Below are positions 1-7,397 of a stretch of 64,000 nucleotides of DNA, one piece after another; the stretch's first letter is position 1, and the number at the start of each line of letters is the position of its first letter. This DNA is from an uncultured Collinsella sp. (lineage in GTDB: Bacteria; Actinomycetota; Coriobacteriia; Coriobacteriales; Coriobacteriaceae). The notes under the pieces are model-generated. The model worked only from the letters and a program-made list of their open reading frames with translations. It ran no database searches and had not been told where the DNA came from. The position numbers and the translations under genes were made by a program. The stretch is from positions 62,001 to 126,000 of the forward strand of contig CAUBIC010000003.1 in the NCBI GenBank assembly GCA_958435945.1, written 5' to 3'.

Positions 1-506
1 GAGATCCGCTAAAGGTAGCGAAGAAGGTATCCCGTGAGCTCGAGTCAGATAAAAAGGCCGTTAAAGCAGGCGAAATTGACGAACTAAATTCTGTATGGAT
101 TGTTGTTGACTCGGACGAGTTCAGAAATTTAGCTGCTGCAGAGCGCGAAGCTAGGGTCAAAGGAGTCAAACTTGCAATTTCAAATCCATGTTTTGAAGTA
201 TGGCTTATTGACCACGTTTCGTCATGTTCTGAAAGTTATGCATCGACTCCTCAATGCGAGAAACGGGCGCGCGATCTTGGCGTACTAAAATCCACAGACC
301 CCAACAGGTCGTCCGCGTCAAAGTACAAGTCTGTAAATCTAGAAATGATTAGCGGCAACAAGGGCCAAGCTTTAGCCAATGCTGCTAAGCACAATACAGA
401 CGATAAGCGTCGCGCAAGGCAGAGCAATCCGGACAACGTCTCCTCTTATCAAGTGTGGACGGACTTGCCTGAACTTATAACTGACGTATTTGATTCTGGT
501 AAATAA
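1..506 (+). CDS. RloB-like protein, C-terminal part (cut by window start)
   Basis: An open frame enters at the window edge (first full codon at base 3) and stops at 504-506. The roughly 167 visible residues carry the two hallmarks of RloB: a hydrophobic strand ending in a D-x-D pair (SVWIVVDSDEF, near residues 31-41) and the SNPCFEVWL motif near residues 60-68. RloB is a TOPRIM-like partner of the RloA AAA ATPase in anticodon-nuclease and abortive-infection loci. The upstream partner would lie outside the window. A strong hairpin follows the stop. Family assignment rests on the two motifs read by eye; the start and the first half of the protein are missing. Confidence 0.75.
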   Translation, partial: DPLKVAKKVSRELESDKKAVKAGEIDELNSVWIVVDSDEFRNLAAAEREARVKGVKLAISNPCFEVWLIDHVSSCSESYASTPQCEKRARDLGVLKSTDPNRSSASKYKSVNLEMISGNKGQALANAAKHNTDDKRRARQSNPDNVSSYQVWTDLPELITDVFDSGK

Positions 507-508
507 CA

Positions 509-554
509 GGAGATGGAGCCTGCGCATTTAATCGTGCGGGCTTCATCTCCTTTC
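509..554 (+). terminator. Rho-independent terminator after rloB-like gene
   Basis: Arms GGAGATGGAGCC (509-520) and GGCTTCATCTCC (539-550) pair with one mismatch and are followed by TTTC. It sits three bases after the stop codon of the RloB-like gene. Confidence 0.7.
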
Positions 555-706
555 ACCGACTGGCAAAACGATTTACACCTAATTCCGGGGTTCAATCACG
601 GGTTTTCTTCTTTTCCCGTTATCTGATCTCGCTACACTAATAACTGCTGCTACCAGGTAGTTTTCTGGCGCAGTTTCCATTGGCTCTTGCGAAGATCGGA
701 GCGGTT

Positions 707-1795
707 ATGTTTGCCACCGCGTTCCACACCAGCCGACACTACATCCTGCTTACTGTCATGGCCTGCCTTTGCGTTTTGCTGGGCGGGCCTTCTTATGCCG
801 CGGGCGCGGACAGCCTGTTCATCGCGGGCGCCACGTACTACGAGCCGGGCGTGTCGGGTCCCGGATGGGCTTGGACGGATGCCGACCATCTGGAGCTCAC
901 CGGCTATGCAGGCGAAGCCATCGGCGCCGACGGCAACTTGGTGGTGACGCTTGTGGGGCAAAACTCCGTGGTCGAGACGCATGCGCCCGATGCGGACATT
1001 TCCATGAGCGGCATGGAGATGTGGGGAAACCTTACGCTTCGCGGCCCCGGCTCGCTCACGGCGACGGGTTCGCAATGCGGGATCCATGTGGCCCAGGCGC
1101 TGGTGGTGGACGGCTGCACGGTCGATGCCAGGGCCGACGGAGCAGGCGTTCTTGACCAGACTGTTGCCGGCGTTGCCGCGGGCAGCTTGACAGTACGCGG
1201 CGGCGGGCGCGTTGTTGCCGCGGGCGCGGGATCCGATGCGGGCTTGCGCTTTTATGGCGTGCGCTTGCTCGACGAGGGGTTTGGTGCTGACGTTGCGAGC
1301 GAGACGCTTGTCGTGGATGCGTCCTGGCTGGATGCGACCTGTACGGATGCCGGCGTTGCCTGCAATCGCGGGTCGCTCGTGGCCGCGCACTTTGTGACGC
1401 CTGCAGGCGGGGCCTTTGGCGCAGCCAGCGTGGTGGATATTAACGGGACCGTGGCCACGCATGTGGTGATCGAGCCCGATGGCACCGCTGGCCCGGCAGG
1501 GGAGACTGACGTGCGCGATGTGCCGGGGGATGGCACGGGCGAGACTGCTGGTGGTGCCGACCCTGCTGCAGGGCAACCCGGTGCGGAGCCGGCGACGAAT
1601 CCTGCGGTGAAACCCGCGGCTACGTCGCTCAAGACAACGGTCACCAGGACCACAGTCACCAAGACGACCAAGCCCAAATCCACTATGGCAACAACATCGG
1701 CGCTTCCCAAGACCGGCGACAGCTACTGGATAGCTGCCTCCTTAACGCTATTCCTGCTGGGGACAGCGCTTCTAAGCGCCGCATATCGCTGCTGA
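707..1795 (+). CDS. LPXTG-anchored surface protein
   Basis: A 362-residue secreted protein. The ATG at 707 has GGAGCGG just upstream; an in-frame TTG at 680 is possible but has no ribosome site. Residues 6-30 form a signal peptide ending near PSYAAG. The body has repeated short strand-turn units rich in V, L, T and G, like right-handed beta-helix or carbohydrate-binding surface domains. A low-complexity Pro/Ala/Thr linker (about 250-330) leads to LPKTG at 333-337, a hydrophobic helix and a short tail ending RC. This is the standard sortase substrate layout. The tail is weakly charged, so anchoring efficiency is uncertain. The binding target is unknown. Confidence 0.75.
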   Translation: MFATAFHTSRHYILLTVMACLCVLLGGPSYAAGADSLFIAGATYYEPGVSGPGWAWTDADHLELTGYAGEAIGADGNLVVTLVGQNSVVETHAPDADISMSGMEMWGNLTLRGPGSLTATGSQCGIHVAQALVVDGCTVDARADGAGVLDQTVAGVAAGSLTVRGGGRVVAAGAGSDAGLRFYGVRLLDEGFGADVASETLVVDASWLDATCTDAGVACNRGSLVAAHFVTPAGGAFGAASVVDINGTVATHVVIEPDGTAGPAGETDVRDVPGDGTGETAGGADPAAGQPGAEPATNPAVKPAATSLKTTVTRTTVTKTTKPKSTMATTSALPKTGDSYWIAASLTLFLLGTALLSAAYRC

Positions 1796-1909
1796 TGCTG
1801 TCCGACACACCTGGCTGCGATACAAGAGCTCTGTAGGAGCTTTAAGGGCAACGCTTTCTTATTACTTCTCTGTACCACCTTTGGGGGTAACCACCGTGCC
1901 ATACCTTGG

Positions 1910-1918
1910 TGCTATACT
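1910..1918 (+). promoter_or_regulatory. Extended -10 promoter of the Dcd-like membrane gene
   Basis: TGCTATACT is an extended -10 (TGnTATACT) about 25 bases before the ATG at 1943; the ribosome site AAGGAAG lies at 1928-1934. No good -35 is visible, which is usual for extended -10 promoters. Confidence 0.4.
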
Positions 1919-1942
1919 CGGAGCCCTAAGGAAGTGGTTCAT

Positions 1943-2725
1943 ATGTACTTGAGCGATACTAAGATTCAGGAGCTAATCGACAGCGAGGTTCTGCTCCATG
2001 CCGATGCTTCGAACATCGGACAGGTTACGTATGACTTGCGCACCGACGGCTTCTACATTAACGAGAACAAGCAGTCCGAGGTCGAACTCGGTCCTGGGGA
2101 TTCGACATTCGTCTCTTGCGTTGAATGTGTAGCGTTGCCAAACAATTTGACCGCTAGCGTACTTCTGCGCAATTCGCGCATTCGCCAAGGGCTCTCTTTG
2201 GATGCGCCGCTATATTTCCCCGGACATGGAACACGGCTGTTCTACCGTGTTACAAACGTAAGCGGCAACACTATTACGCTCGATAAGTCAAAGGGTATAG
2301 CGCAAGTTGCATTCCAGCGCGTTGATGGCATGGTGGCCCATCCTTACCACGGCGCTTTCTCTGATGAGCTCAACTTTAAAGGACTTGCAGATTATTCCGA
2401 CGTCTATGCCGGGGAACTTAAAAAGGTCGAGGACAAGAAGAAAGAAATCGTCAATATCGAGTCCCGCATCTATGGCAACGTCCTGGCCCTCTTCGCCATT
2501 TTCGCTGCGATCTTTACGCTCGTAAACGTCAACGCCGGAGGTCTGTCCTCCAATATAACAACCGTCAACTTTGTTGCACTCGACCTGCTGATTATTGGCG
2601 GTTTTCTGGTCCTAGCGTCCGCAATCGAGGCCTTCCTTGTTAAAAACAGGGAAAAGAAGGCATCGCTGCCTCTCGTATTGGGCATTGTCTGCATTGTCGT
2701 GGCAGTGGTTCTTGCATTTCAGTAA
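1943..2725 (+). CDS. dCTP deaminase/dUTPase-like domain fused to a membrane domain
   Basis: The 260-residue frame from ATG 1943 is preferred over GTG 1934 because AAGGAAG is spaced correctly for the ATG. Residues 1-135 follow the dCTP deaminase trimer fold: an N-terminal helix, then R-N-S-R-I-R where Dcd has GRSSLxR, and K-G-I-A-Q-V-A-F where Dcd has the nucleotide-binding Gln strand. The segment equivalent to the catalytic ITLELSN reads RLFYRVTN, so the catalytic Glu appears replaced. A charged helix (about 150-170) leads into three hydrophobic segments (about 172-195, 205-230, 240-260). Inference: a catalytically inactive nucleotide sensor driving a membrane effector. No enzymatic role can be assumed. 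Confidence 0.7.
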   Translation: MYLSDTKIQELIDSEVLLHADASNIGQVTYDLRTDGFYINENKQSEVELGPGDSTFVSCVECVALPNNLTASVLLRNSRIRQGLSLDAPLYFPGHGTRLFYRVTNVSGNTITLDKSKGIAQVAFQRVDGMVAHPYHGAFSDELNFKGLADYSDVYAGELKKVEDKKKEIVNIESRIYGNVLALFAIFAAIFTLVNVNAGGLSSNITTVNFVALDLLIIGGFLVLASAIEAFLVKNREKKASLPLVLGIVCIVVAVVLAFQ

Positions 2726-2780
2726 GTAGGGTGGCTCAAGTCTTGCGAGACTTGACCTAAGGTACGATCAATTGCTCCTA

Positions 2781-2820
2781 AGTGAGGGTATTGGCTTATG
2801 CCAATACCCTCACTTTCTTT
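2781..2820 (+). terminator. Rho-independent terminator
   Basis: Perfect 14-bp stem AGTGAGGGTATTGG / CCAATACCCTCACT with a 6-base loop, then TTCTTT. It closes the Dcd-like membrane gene. Confidence 0.85.
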
Positions 2821-2940
2821 GAATAAGGCAACAGACAGGGCTTGCTGTCAGAGTTCGTGTCTTATAGGAATAATCCAATTCACGCCGCGTTACATCTAGT
2901 CTGCTCTTTATACTCGGATATAAACACTAAGGAGGCAGTC

Positions 2941-3219
2941 ATGTTTTGGTGCTATGTCCAGCTTGATGATGGCACCCAGTTTGCCTACTCAGAGACAAGA
3001 GAAGACGGAACCGTTCGTGTAGCCGTCGAGCGCCCTGCTGACTTTGGCTTTGACCATGCGGAATGCTTCTTGCCTGCAGTCAAATGCTTCAACGTCGAAG
3101 GATTTACTGCTGATGACCTCAATTTCTTGACAGAATTTGTTAGATCAAACGCCTCGTTTATCTTCGAGCTCGCCGAACGCCAAAAAGCCGGATCGGTGGT
3201 TTCGGCGCTGGCCCTCTGA
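2941..3219 (+). CDS. Hypothetical protein, 92 residues
   Basis: The start at 2941 follows a perfect AAGGAGG (2929-2936), so the longer frame back to 2842 is rejected. The protein is small, acidic and has no signal peptide or membrane segment. It opens with a beta-hairpin-like stretch (MFWCYVQLDDGTQFAYSE) and ends in a helix. TATACT at 2909-2914 could be its -10. I recognise no family. It lies between defence-type genes and may be an accessory or immunity protein, but nothing in the sequence proves that. Confidence 0.65.
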   Translation: MFWCYVQLDDGTQFAYSETREDGTVRVAVERPADFGFDHAECFLPAVKCFNVEGFTADDLNFLTEFVRSNASFIFELAERQKAGSVVSALAL

Positions 3220-3248
3220 CGTTTTGCTGTTGAACACCCAATTGAGAC

Positions 3249-3638
3249 ATGATTTCACTTACCGACATATCCACCGCTGCTTCCCGCGTGCTGGCTCAAT
3301 ACGATGTCAGCGAAGCATATTTATTTGGCTCGTTTGCCCGAGGCGAGCAAACGCCCGATAGCGATATTGACTTGCGCCTAGTCTGCGGCAACACCATGAC
3401 GTTCGGCACGCTTTACGAACTCTCCCATGAGCTCGAGAAAGAACTTGGGCGAAAGGTTGATATCGTCACCAACCCACCAGAGCACATGCGCCCTGCCTTC
3501 CGCAAAAGCATCGAGCAGGATGAGGTGCGTGTCTATGAAGCACTGCAAGCAGGACGAGGAGCTTGCGAATGCCAGCCCGCGGCCTTTCCCTTCCAGAGAA
3601 CCAAGCCCGGTGACCCTCCAGGCCATTCGCGAAGGTGA
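3249..3638 (+). CDS. MNT-type nucleotidyltransferase (orphan antitoxin-like)
   Basis: Residues 24-45 carry the minimal nucleotidyltransferase signature G-S-F-A-R-G followed by D-S-D-I-D-L, the metal-binding pair of MntA/Kan-type enzymes. MntA proteins usually silence a neighbouring HEPN ribonuclease by AMPylating it. No HEPN gene follows. The domain normally ends near RVYEA (about residue 98); the last 30 residues are rich in Pro and Arg and lie over the RelB/DinJ remnant read in another frame, so they look like read-through after a rearrangement. The gene is probably an orphaned half of a toxin-antitoxin pair. Confidence 0.7.
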   Translation: MISLTDISTAASRVLAQYDVSEAYLFGSFARGEQTPDSDIDLRLVCGNTMTFGTLYELSHELEKELGRKVDIVTNPPEHMRPAFRKSIEQDEVRVYEALQAGRGACECQPAAFPFQRTKPGDPPGHSRR

Positions 3639-3723
3639 TGCGTTCTTAGTGACGGGGGAGTCCGGTCGCTTCGACAACGGCGCCGATCTAATCGATGCAG
3701 CTCTAAAAGCTCCTGAAGCGTGA
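3535..3723 (+). pseudogene. RelB/DinJ-type antitoxin, 3' remnant
   Basis: A +1 frame opening at ATG 3535, inside the end of the MNT gene, encodes 62 residues ending with a RelB/DinJ-like tail: PFPSREPSPVTLQAI, then GRFDNGADLIDAALK. The ribbon-helix-helix N-terminus is absent and there is no RelE/YafQ toxin downstream. The remnant and the MNT end appear to have been joined by deletion. Assignment rests on the tail only. Confidence 0.45.
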
Positions 3724-3731
3724 GAGAATTT

Positions 3732-3789
3732 AACCTCCGAAGAGACTGTCGTCTTGGAGGTGCCAGATCGGCGAGGTACGTACCTCGCC
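3732..3789. repeat. Two hairpins including a perfect 20-bp palindrome
   Basis: An imperfect hairpin (ACCTCCGAAGA ... TCTTGGAGGT, 3732-3762) is followed by the palindrome GGCGAGGTACGTACCTCGCC (3770-3789) and ATTTTG. It could terminate transcription of the MNT/relB remnant or bind a dimeric protein. Confidence 0.5.
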
Positions 3790-3904
3790 ATTTTGTACGA
3801 TTTGATCAAATGTCTAAGCATTTGAACCTGCATATCGACGAGGTCGGCAATGCGGATAAGCCTTTTCTGCCTAGTGGCAGGCTTAATTCGCGATATCCTT
3901 CATG

Positions 3905-3913
3905 TGTTATACT
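3905..3913 (+). promoter_or_regulatory. Extended -10 promoter of the ATPase/TOPRIM-like pair
   Basis: TGTTATACT (TGnTATACT) lies 41 bases before the ATPase start. It has the same form as the promoter at 1910-1918, so the two loci may share sigma-factor properties. Confidence 0.4.
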
Positions 3914-3953
3914 TGAGCCATAAATTCTGTTTCAAGTATTCGAAAGGCTTGAG

Positions 3954-5129
3954 ATGAAGTTGTTAAAGGTTTGCTTCGACCATCTCTCGATGTTCGAAGA
4001 CGGGTTATTCGAAATCGACCTGTTCGCCTCCGACCGCGTGACGGCCTCCGATGAGTCGGCTTTCGAACTGGCGGACCATCTCTACGTGAATAGCGTCGTT
4101 GCGCTGGCGGGCATTAACGCTACGGGCAAGACAACAGCACTGAACCTGCTGGAGCTCGCCTGCCGCATTGTTGACGGCTCTCCGGCGCGCGGCGGCGGGC
4201 TCCCATCAACGTTCCCCGCCGCGTTCGACGGCCCGTCCAAGCTCAAGTGCGTCATATGGCACGCAGATCGTCTTTACTTGCTCGAGTCGGTGCTGCAGAC
4301 TGTCGAAGGAGGCGACGACGGTCCCGAGCTGACGTTCTCCGATGAGGTGATTTCTTCGCTGCCAGCCAAGGCCCTCAAGCGCTCGACCCTGGCATCCTGG
4401 GCCGAAATCGAGAAATTCGCGTCCCCGCTGTGCGACCGTGCTCAGATGCCGGACTCTTGGGCGGCGCTTACGCCGCCTGACGTTTCCGTCGCAGCCGCTG
4501 TGCTCGCCAAGGACTTCGGCCATCGCATCCGAGCGATAGCATTGCGCGACGGTGGCTTCCGCCTCACTGAGCAATTCAACGGTCTCGACGACGTGCTTCG
4601 TGTTTTCGACTCTGGCATCGAGCACCTCGAGGTCCGGGACTCCGGTCGCGCCTTCGTACTGACGTTTATAGGTCGCGAGCCCATCACGATCTCCGAGCGG
4701 GGGCTCACCGAGGTACTCTCCTCCGGCACTGTACGTGGCCTAGGGCTGGTGCAGCGCGCAATGAGGGTCCTGCGCTCCGGCGGCTACCTTTTAGTCGACG
4801 AGGTGGAGAACCACCTTAACCGCCAACTGGTTAACGTCGTGCTTGATCTGTTTGCCGCCCGCGGGACCAACCCCAACGGCGCGACGCTGGTTTTCACGAC
4901 TCACTACCCTCAGCTCCTCGATCACGTGCACCGCAAGGACAACGTGTTCTTTCTCGCCCGACGCAACAGCGGTGCGCGCGTGGTGAAGTACGCCGACCGC
5001 GTGAAACGCATCGAGAACAAGAAATCGGAGGTATTCGCCTCGAACTTTGTGAAGGGGACCGCTCCGCGCTACGCCGACGTGCGCGCGCTTAAAGAGCTCG
5101 TCGCAGAGGAGGTGTCCGATGAGCGGTGA
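3954..5129 (+). CDS. AAA family ATPase (RloA/OLD-like), defence-type
   Basis: A 391-residue ABC-class AAA ATPase. Walker A is G-I-N-A-T-G-K-T at 53-60. A long alpha-rich insert fills about 90-250. Near residue 241 the frame reads SERGLTEVLSSGT, a signature-like segment. Walker B is YLLVDEVENHL near 276-287, and a switch-II His lies in FTTHYPQLLD. This is the SMC/OLD-type layout of RloA, AbiL, AriA and OLD ATPases without a fused nuclease. The next gene overlaps by 11 bases and encodes a TOPRIM-like partner, so the two probably form one complex. Inference: phage-sensing or abortive infection. The exact family is not established. Confidence 0.75.
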   Translation: MKLLKVCFDHLSMFEDGLFEIDLFASDRVTASDESAFELADHLYVNSVVALAGINATGKTTALNLLELACRIVDGSPARGGGLPSTFPAAFDGPSKLKCVIWHADRLYLLESVLQTVEGGDDGPELTFSDEVISSLPAKALKRSTLASWAEIEKFASPLCDRAQMPDSWAALTPPDVSVAAAVLAKDFGHRIRAIALRDGGFRLTEQFNGLDDVLRVFDSGIEHLEVRDSGRAFVLTFIGREPITISERGLTEVLSSGTVRGLGLVQRAMRVLRSGGYLLVDEVENHLNRQLVNVVLDLFAARGTNPNGATLVFTTHYPQLLDHVHRKDNVFFLARRNSGARVVKYADRVKRIENKKSEVFASNFVKGTAPRYADVRALKELVAEEVSDER

Positions 5130-5649
5130 TAACGGTTTTCACTTTGCGGGATATCATCCGATCATCTCCTGCGAGGGAACAGCGGAACAGGTGGCCGTGG
5201 ACATTCTCCTCAAGGCGGACGCGCTCGTCTTTTCAGAGGCCGACGTCGTGGACGTCACCCGCCTGCGCAAAGCCTCCGATATCCAAGATAACTACCTCAA
5301 CTTAGACTATGACTGGCCAGTCTGCATCGTCAGGGTGCTGGACTCGAGGAAAGAACGCTTCAAACTCGGCAACCTGTACGCCGGCCGCTTCCCGGTGGTT
5401 AGCTACGTGACCCATCCCGAGATAGAGGTGCTGGCCATTATTCGAGAGGGCTCGTGGAGACGCTGGCACGGCGGACGCATGAAACCGAGCGACTTCTGCA
5501 AACAGGAGCTCGGCATGCACGAGGTAAAGAGGGAAGGCTTCCTCAAAAGTTATTGGGATGCCGATTCGCTTACGGCGGCCGCCAGGGAATACAAGCGACT
5601 TTCGAAGATCCCCAAGGGCGAGTTGTGCCTGGCAGACCTCATCCGGTAA
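5119..5649 (+). CDS. TOPRIM/RloB-like partner of the AAA ATPase
   Basis: A 176-residue protein translationally coupled to the ATPase (GAGGAGG, then ATG 5119 inside the upstream gene). Its layout parallels RloB: an acidic first strand with E19 and E23 (IISCEGTAEQ), a hydrophobic strand ending at D75 (CIVRVLDSRKE), and H-P-E-I-E-V-L at 99-105 where RloB has N-P-C-F-E-V-W. These positions match the acidic centre of TOPRIM-type nucleases. It is shorter than typical RloB and lacks an obvious D-x-D. Inference: the toxic or nuclease subunit of the pair. It could instead be a distinct, uncharacterised TOPRIM relative. Confidence 0.6.
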   Translation: MSGDNGFHFAGYHPIISCEGTAEQVAVDILLKADALVFSEADVVDVTRLRKASDIQDNYLNLDYDWPVCIVRVLDSRKERFKLGNLYAGRFPVVSYVTHPEIEVLAIIREGSWRRWHGGRMKPSDFCKQELGMHEVKREGFLKSYWDADSLTAAAREYKRLSKIPKGELCLADLIR

Positions 5650-5995
5650 AGGCTTACAGCCACCGCAATACCCATAACGCTTCCCAAGACTACCGGCTGC
5701 CGCTTGATTGCCCTTTTCTCGGCGCTTTTCTTGCCGTGCACAACACGGCCATAACGCCCATTTCCGGAAGTGCGGGGAAAAATCGCAACCAGCCGAGCAC
5801 AAACCAAATTTTGGCGTCAAAACCGCAGGTCACGAAAGGGTATAACCGGGGTCTGGTTGGCGGAACTCGGTCTTTCCCCGCACTTCCGAACTCGGAGAGT
5901 CTTAGAAGCCAGTATTGAATATCGGCAGCCACTTGCCGAGAATCCGTTTGAGGGAATTCGTATCGTCGATATCATTCGAGAGGGGATGACGGGCG
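5650..5995. other. 346-base intergenic region with a small inverted-repeat element
   Basis: No convincing gene. It contains the inverted repeat at 5765-5888. Between 5900 and 6015 a short open frame ends in ENPFEGIRIVDIIREG, which may be the 3' scrap of a gene that once preceded the XRE gene. Confidence 0.5.
5765..5888. repeat. 124-bp element with 16-bp terminal inverted repeats
   Basis: CGGAAGTGCGGGGAAA at 5765-5780 is perfectly inverted at 5873-5888. The interior contains AAAACCGCAGGT (5819-5830), which also occurs inside the palindromic elements at 10103 and 11143. No open frame spans it. It looks like a small non-autonomous palindromic element. Confidence 0.6.
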
Positions 5996-6685
5996 ATGAC
6001 CCACGCCTACAGTGAGATGTATCTCGAAGATGCCATGAGAACTCTGGGCGAGGCGGTCGATTTTGCCCTCTGTGACCAAGGATTGAATCCTGCCGAGCTG
6101 ACGGCGATCCTGTCGAACGCTCTTGAGATGAAACAGTTTGAGCGCGGTATGCCTCGCGTCGTCTGCGGCATGGCGGGCGACGAGCTCGCGCGCGATATTA
6201 TCGCCCATGCGGGACTGACCCCCGTCGAATGCAGGGAGACCTATCCGTTCGACCGTTCGCCTCAGTATTGGGCGGGCTGGGTTTTGGCCTATGCGCAATG
6301 GATGAGCAGCTTGGGCTTTAATGAGCTACTCGAAGTCGCTCCGCTCGATTGGATCATCGGCTCGTACCATCCGCTTCACGAGGCCTCCGAAGACAAATTC
6401 GCCCAGATTGTCATTGATAAATGGAATAACGCCCAGGCAGACAAAAAGGGCCTCAAGGCGACACGAAAGGCGGCCGGACTAACCCAAAAACAGCTCGCCG
6501 CCCAATCGGGCGTTAAGCTTCGCGCCATACAACTCTACGAGCAGAACCAGCTCGACCTGCGCCGTGCCTCGGTCTCCTCGGCAATGGCGCTCGCAAAAAC
6601 CCTGGACTGTACTATCGGAGACCTCGTCTGGCAACCGATCGCCCTGGAGTACGACTCGCGGGCTATTTCGTCTGTAAGGCTATAG
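5996..6685 (+). CDS. XRE-family regulator with a conserved N-terminal domain
   Basis: A 229-residue protein. Residues 1-150 belong to a widespread domain marked by FERGMPRVVCGMAGDELA and YWAGWVLAYAQW. Residues 152-210 form a lambda-repressor-type helix-turn-helix (KATRKAAGLTQKQLAAQSGV, then IQLYEQ). The N-terminal family is often found beside small antitoxins or ADP-ribosyltransferase-like genes. Eleven bases separate it from the small ORF and Fic/Doc gene that follow, so it probably represses that operon. The start has only a weak purine run (GAGGGGATGACGGGCG). Confidence 0.7.
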   Translation: MTHAYSEMYLEDAMRTLGEAVDFALCDQGLNPAELTAILSNALEMKQFERGMPRVVCGMAGDELARDIIAHAGLTPVECRETYPFDRSPQYWAGWVLAYAQWMSSLGFNELLEVAPLDWIIGSYHPLHEASEDKFAQIVIDKWNNAQADKKGLKATRKAAGLTQKQLAAQSGVKLRAIQLYEQNQLDLRRASVSSAMALAKTLDCTIGDLVWQPIALEYDSRAISSVRL

Positions 6686-6696
6686 AGGAGTCAGAC

Positions 6697-6882
6697 ATGC
6701 CTTGGAACTATGTTCAACAAGATGACGGCGCTGATTGCGTTGCTCAAGAAAATCATTCAACTGCGCACGTGGCAAATTCAGCATCAACGATTTTGCCCGA
6801 CGGCGCCACGTCAATCGACGAAGCTATTCGGCTGACCATTGCTGGCATGCCCAACGCGCTCAGGCTCTTGGAGAACTCATGA
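6697..6882 (+). CDS. Small putative antitoxin upstream of Fic/Doc toxin
   Basis: 61 residues, ATG 6697 preceded by GAGGAG with good spacing. The stop overlaps the next start as ATGA (6879-6882), the classic coupling of antitoxin to toxin. The C-terminal half (SIDEAIRLTIAGMPNALRLL) is helical and amphipathic. No Phd or ribbon-helix-helix signature is clear. Its role is inferred from position and coupling only. Confidence 0.55.
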   Translation: MPWNYVQQDDGADCVAQENHSTAHVANSASTILPDGATSIDEAIRLTIAGMPNALRLLENS

Positions 6883-7394
6883 TGGCGAACATGAAGCGGG
6901 ACACGCATCCGTTCGCGCCGATCGTGCTCGACGATGACGGATCGCTCGAGGCCATGGCCGCGGCCGTGATGTGCCTACACAGCACGCTGATGACGGTCGG
7001 GCGCTGCTATACGACCGACGCCGCGGGCGACCGTGCCGCGCTTGAGCTTGGACGCGTCGAGTCCGTACTTGCGGGTGCGTTCTGTACGATATTCGGCCAA
7101 TCGCCGGCCGATCGCTTCGCAGACATCTTTGACCAGGTCACTTATGTGGCCGAGCACATGGTCAAGGACCACATCTTTGAGGACGGCAACAAACGCACCG
7201 GCCTTGTCTTTGCGTTGTCCGTCTTAAGGTTCGCCGGCACCCCGGTTGTGCTGTCCGACAGCCCCGAGCCCAAAGACAACCAGTACTACGCCTGGATCCA
7301 GGACCTCGTTTCTAGTCGTCGCACGACCAGCGGGCTCGCCGAGGAGCTCCGCCGCGGTTGCATTGCGGGCACGGGTGACCCGTCGCACATATAA
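6879..7394 (+). CDS. Fic/Doc family toxin
   Basis: 171 residues from ATG 6879 (a second ATG lies at 6882). The catalytic loop H-I-F-E-D-G-N-K-R-T (near residues 97-106) matches the Fic core HxFx(D/E)GN(K/R)R. Doc proteins have Lys where AMPylating Fic enzymes have Gly before the second Asn, and phosphorylate EF-Tu; here the Asp-Gly-Asn-Lys form fits an AMP-transferring enzyme equally well. No inhibitory (S/T)xxxE(G/N) helix is visible within the protein, so inhibition would have to come from the 61-residue partner. Length fits Doc-like toxins (about 120-170). Confidence 0.8.
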   Translation: MMANMKRDTHPFAPIVLDDDGSLEAMAAAVMCLHSTLMTVGRCYTTDAAGDRAALELGRVESVLAGAFCTIFGQSPADRFADIFDQVTYVAEHMVKDHIFEDGNKRTGLVFALSVLRFAGTPVVLSDSPEPKDNQYYAWIQDLVSSRRTTSGLAEELRRGCIAGTGDPSHI

Positions 7395-7397
7395 AAT

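Noticed and set aside
3639..3953. Search for a HEPN toxin after the MNT gene
   Set aside because: No frame with the R-x4-6-H motif is present before the ATPase gene.
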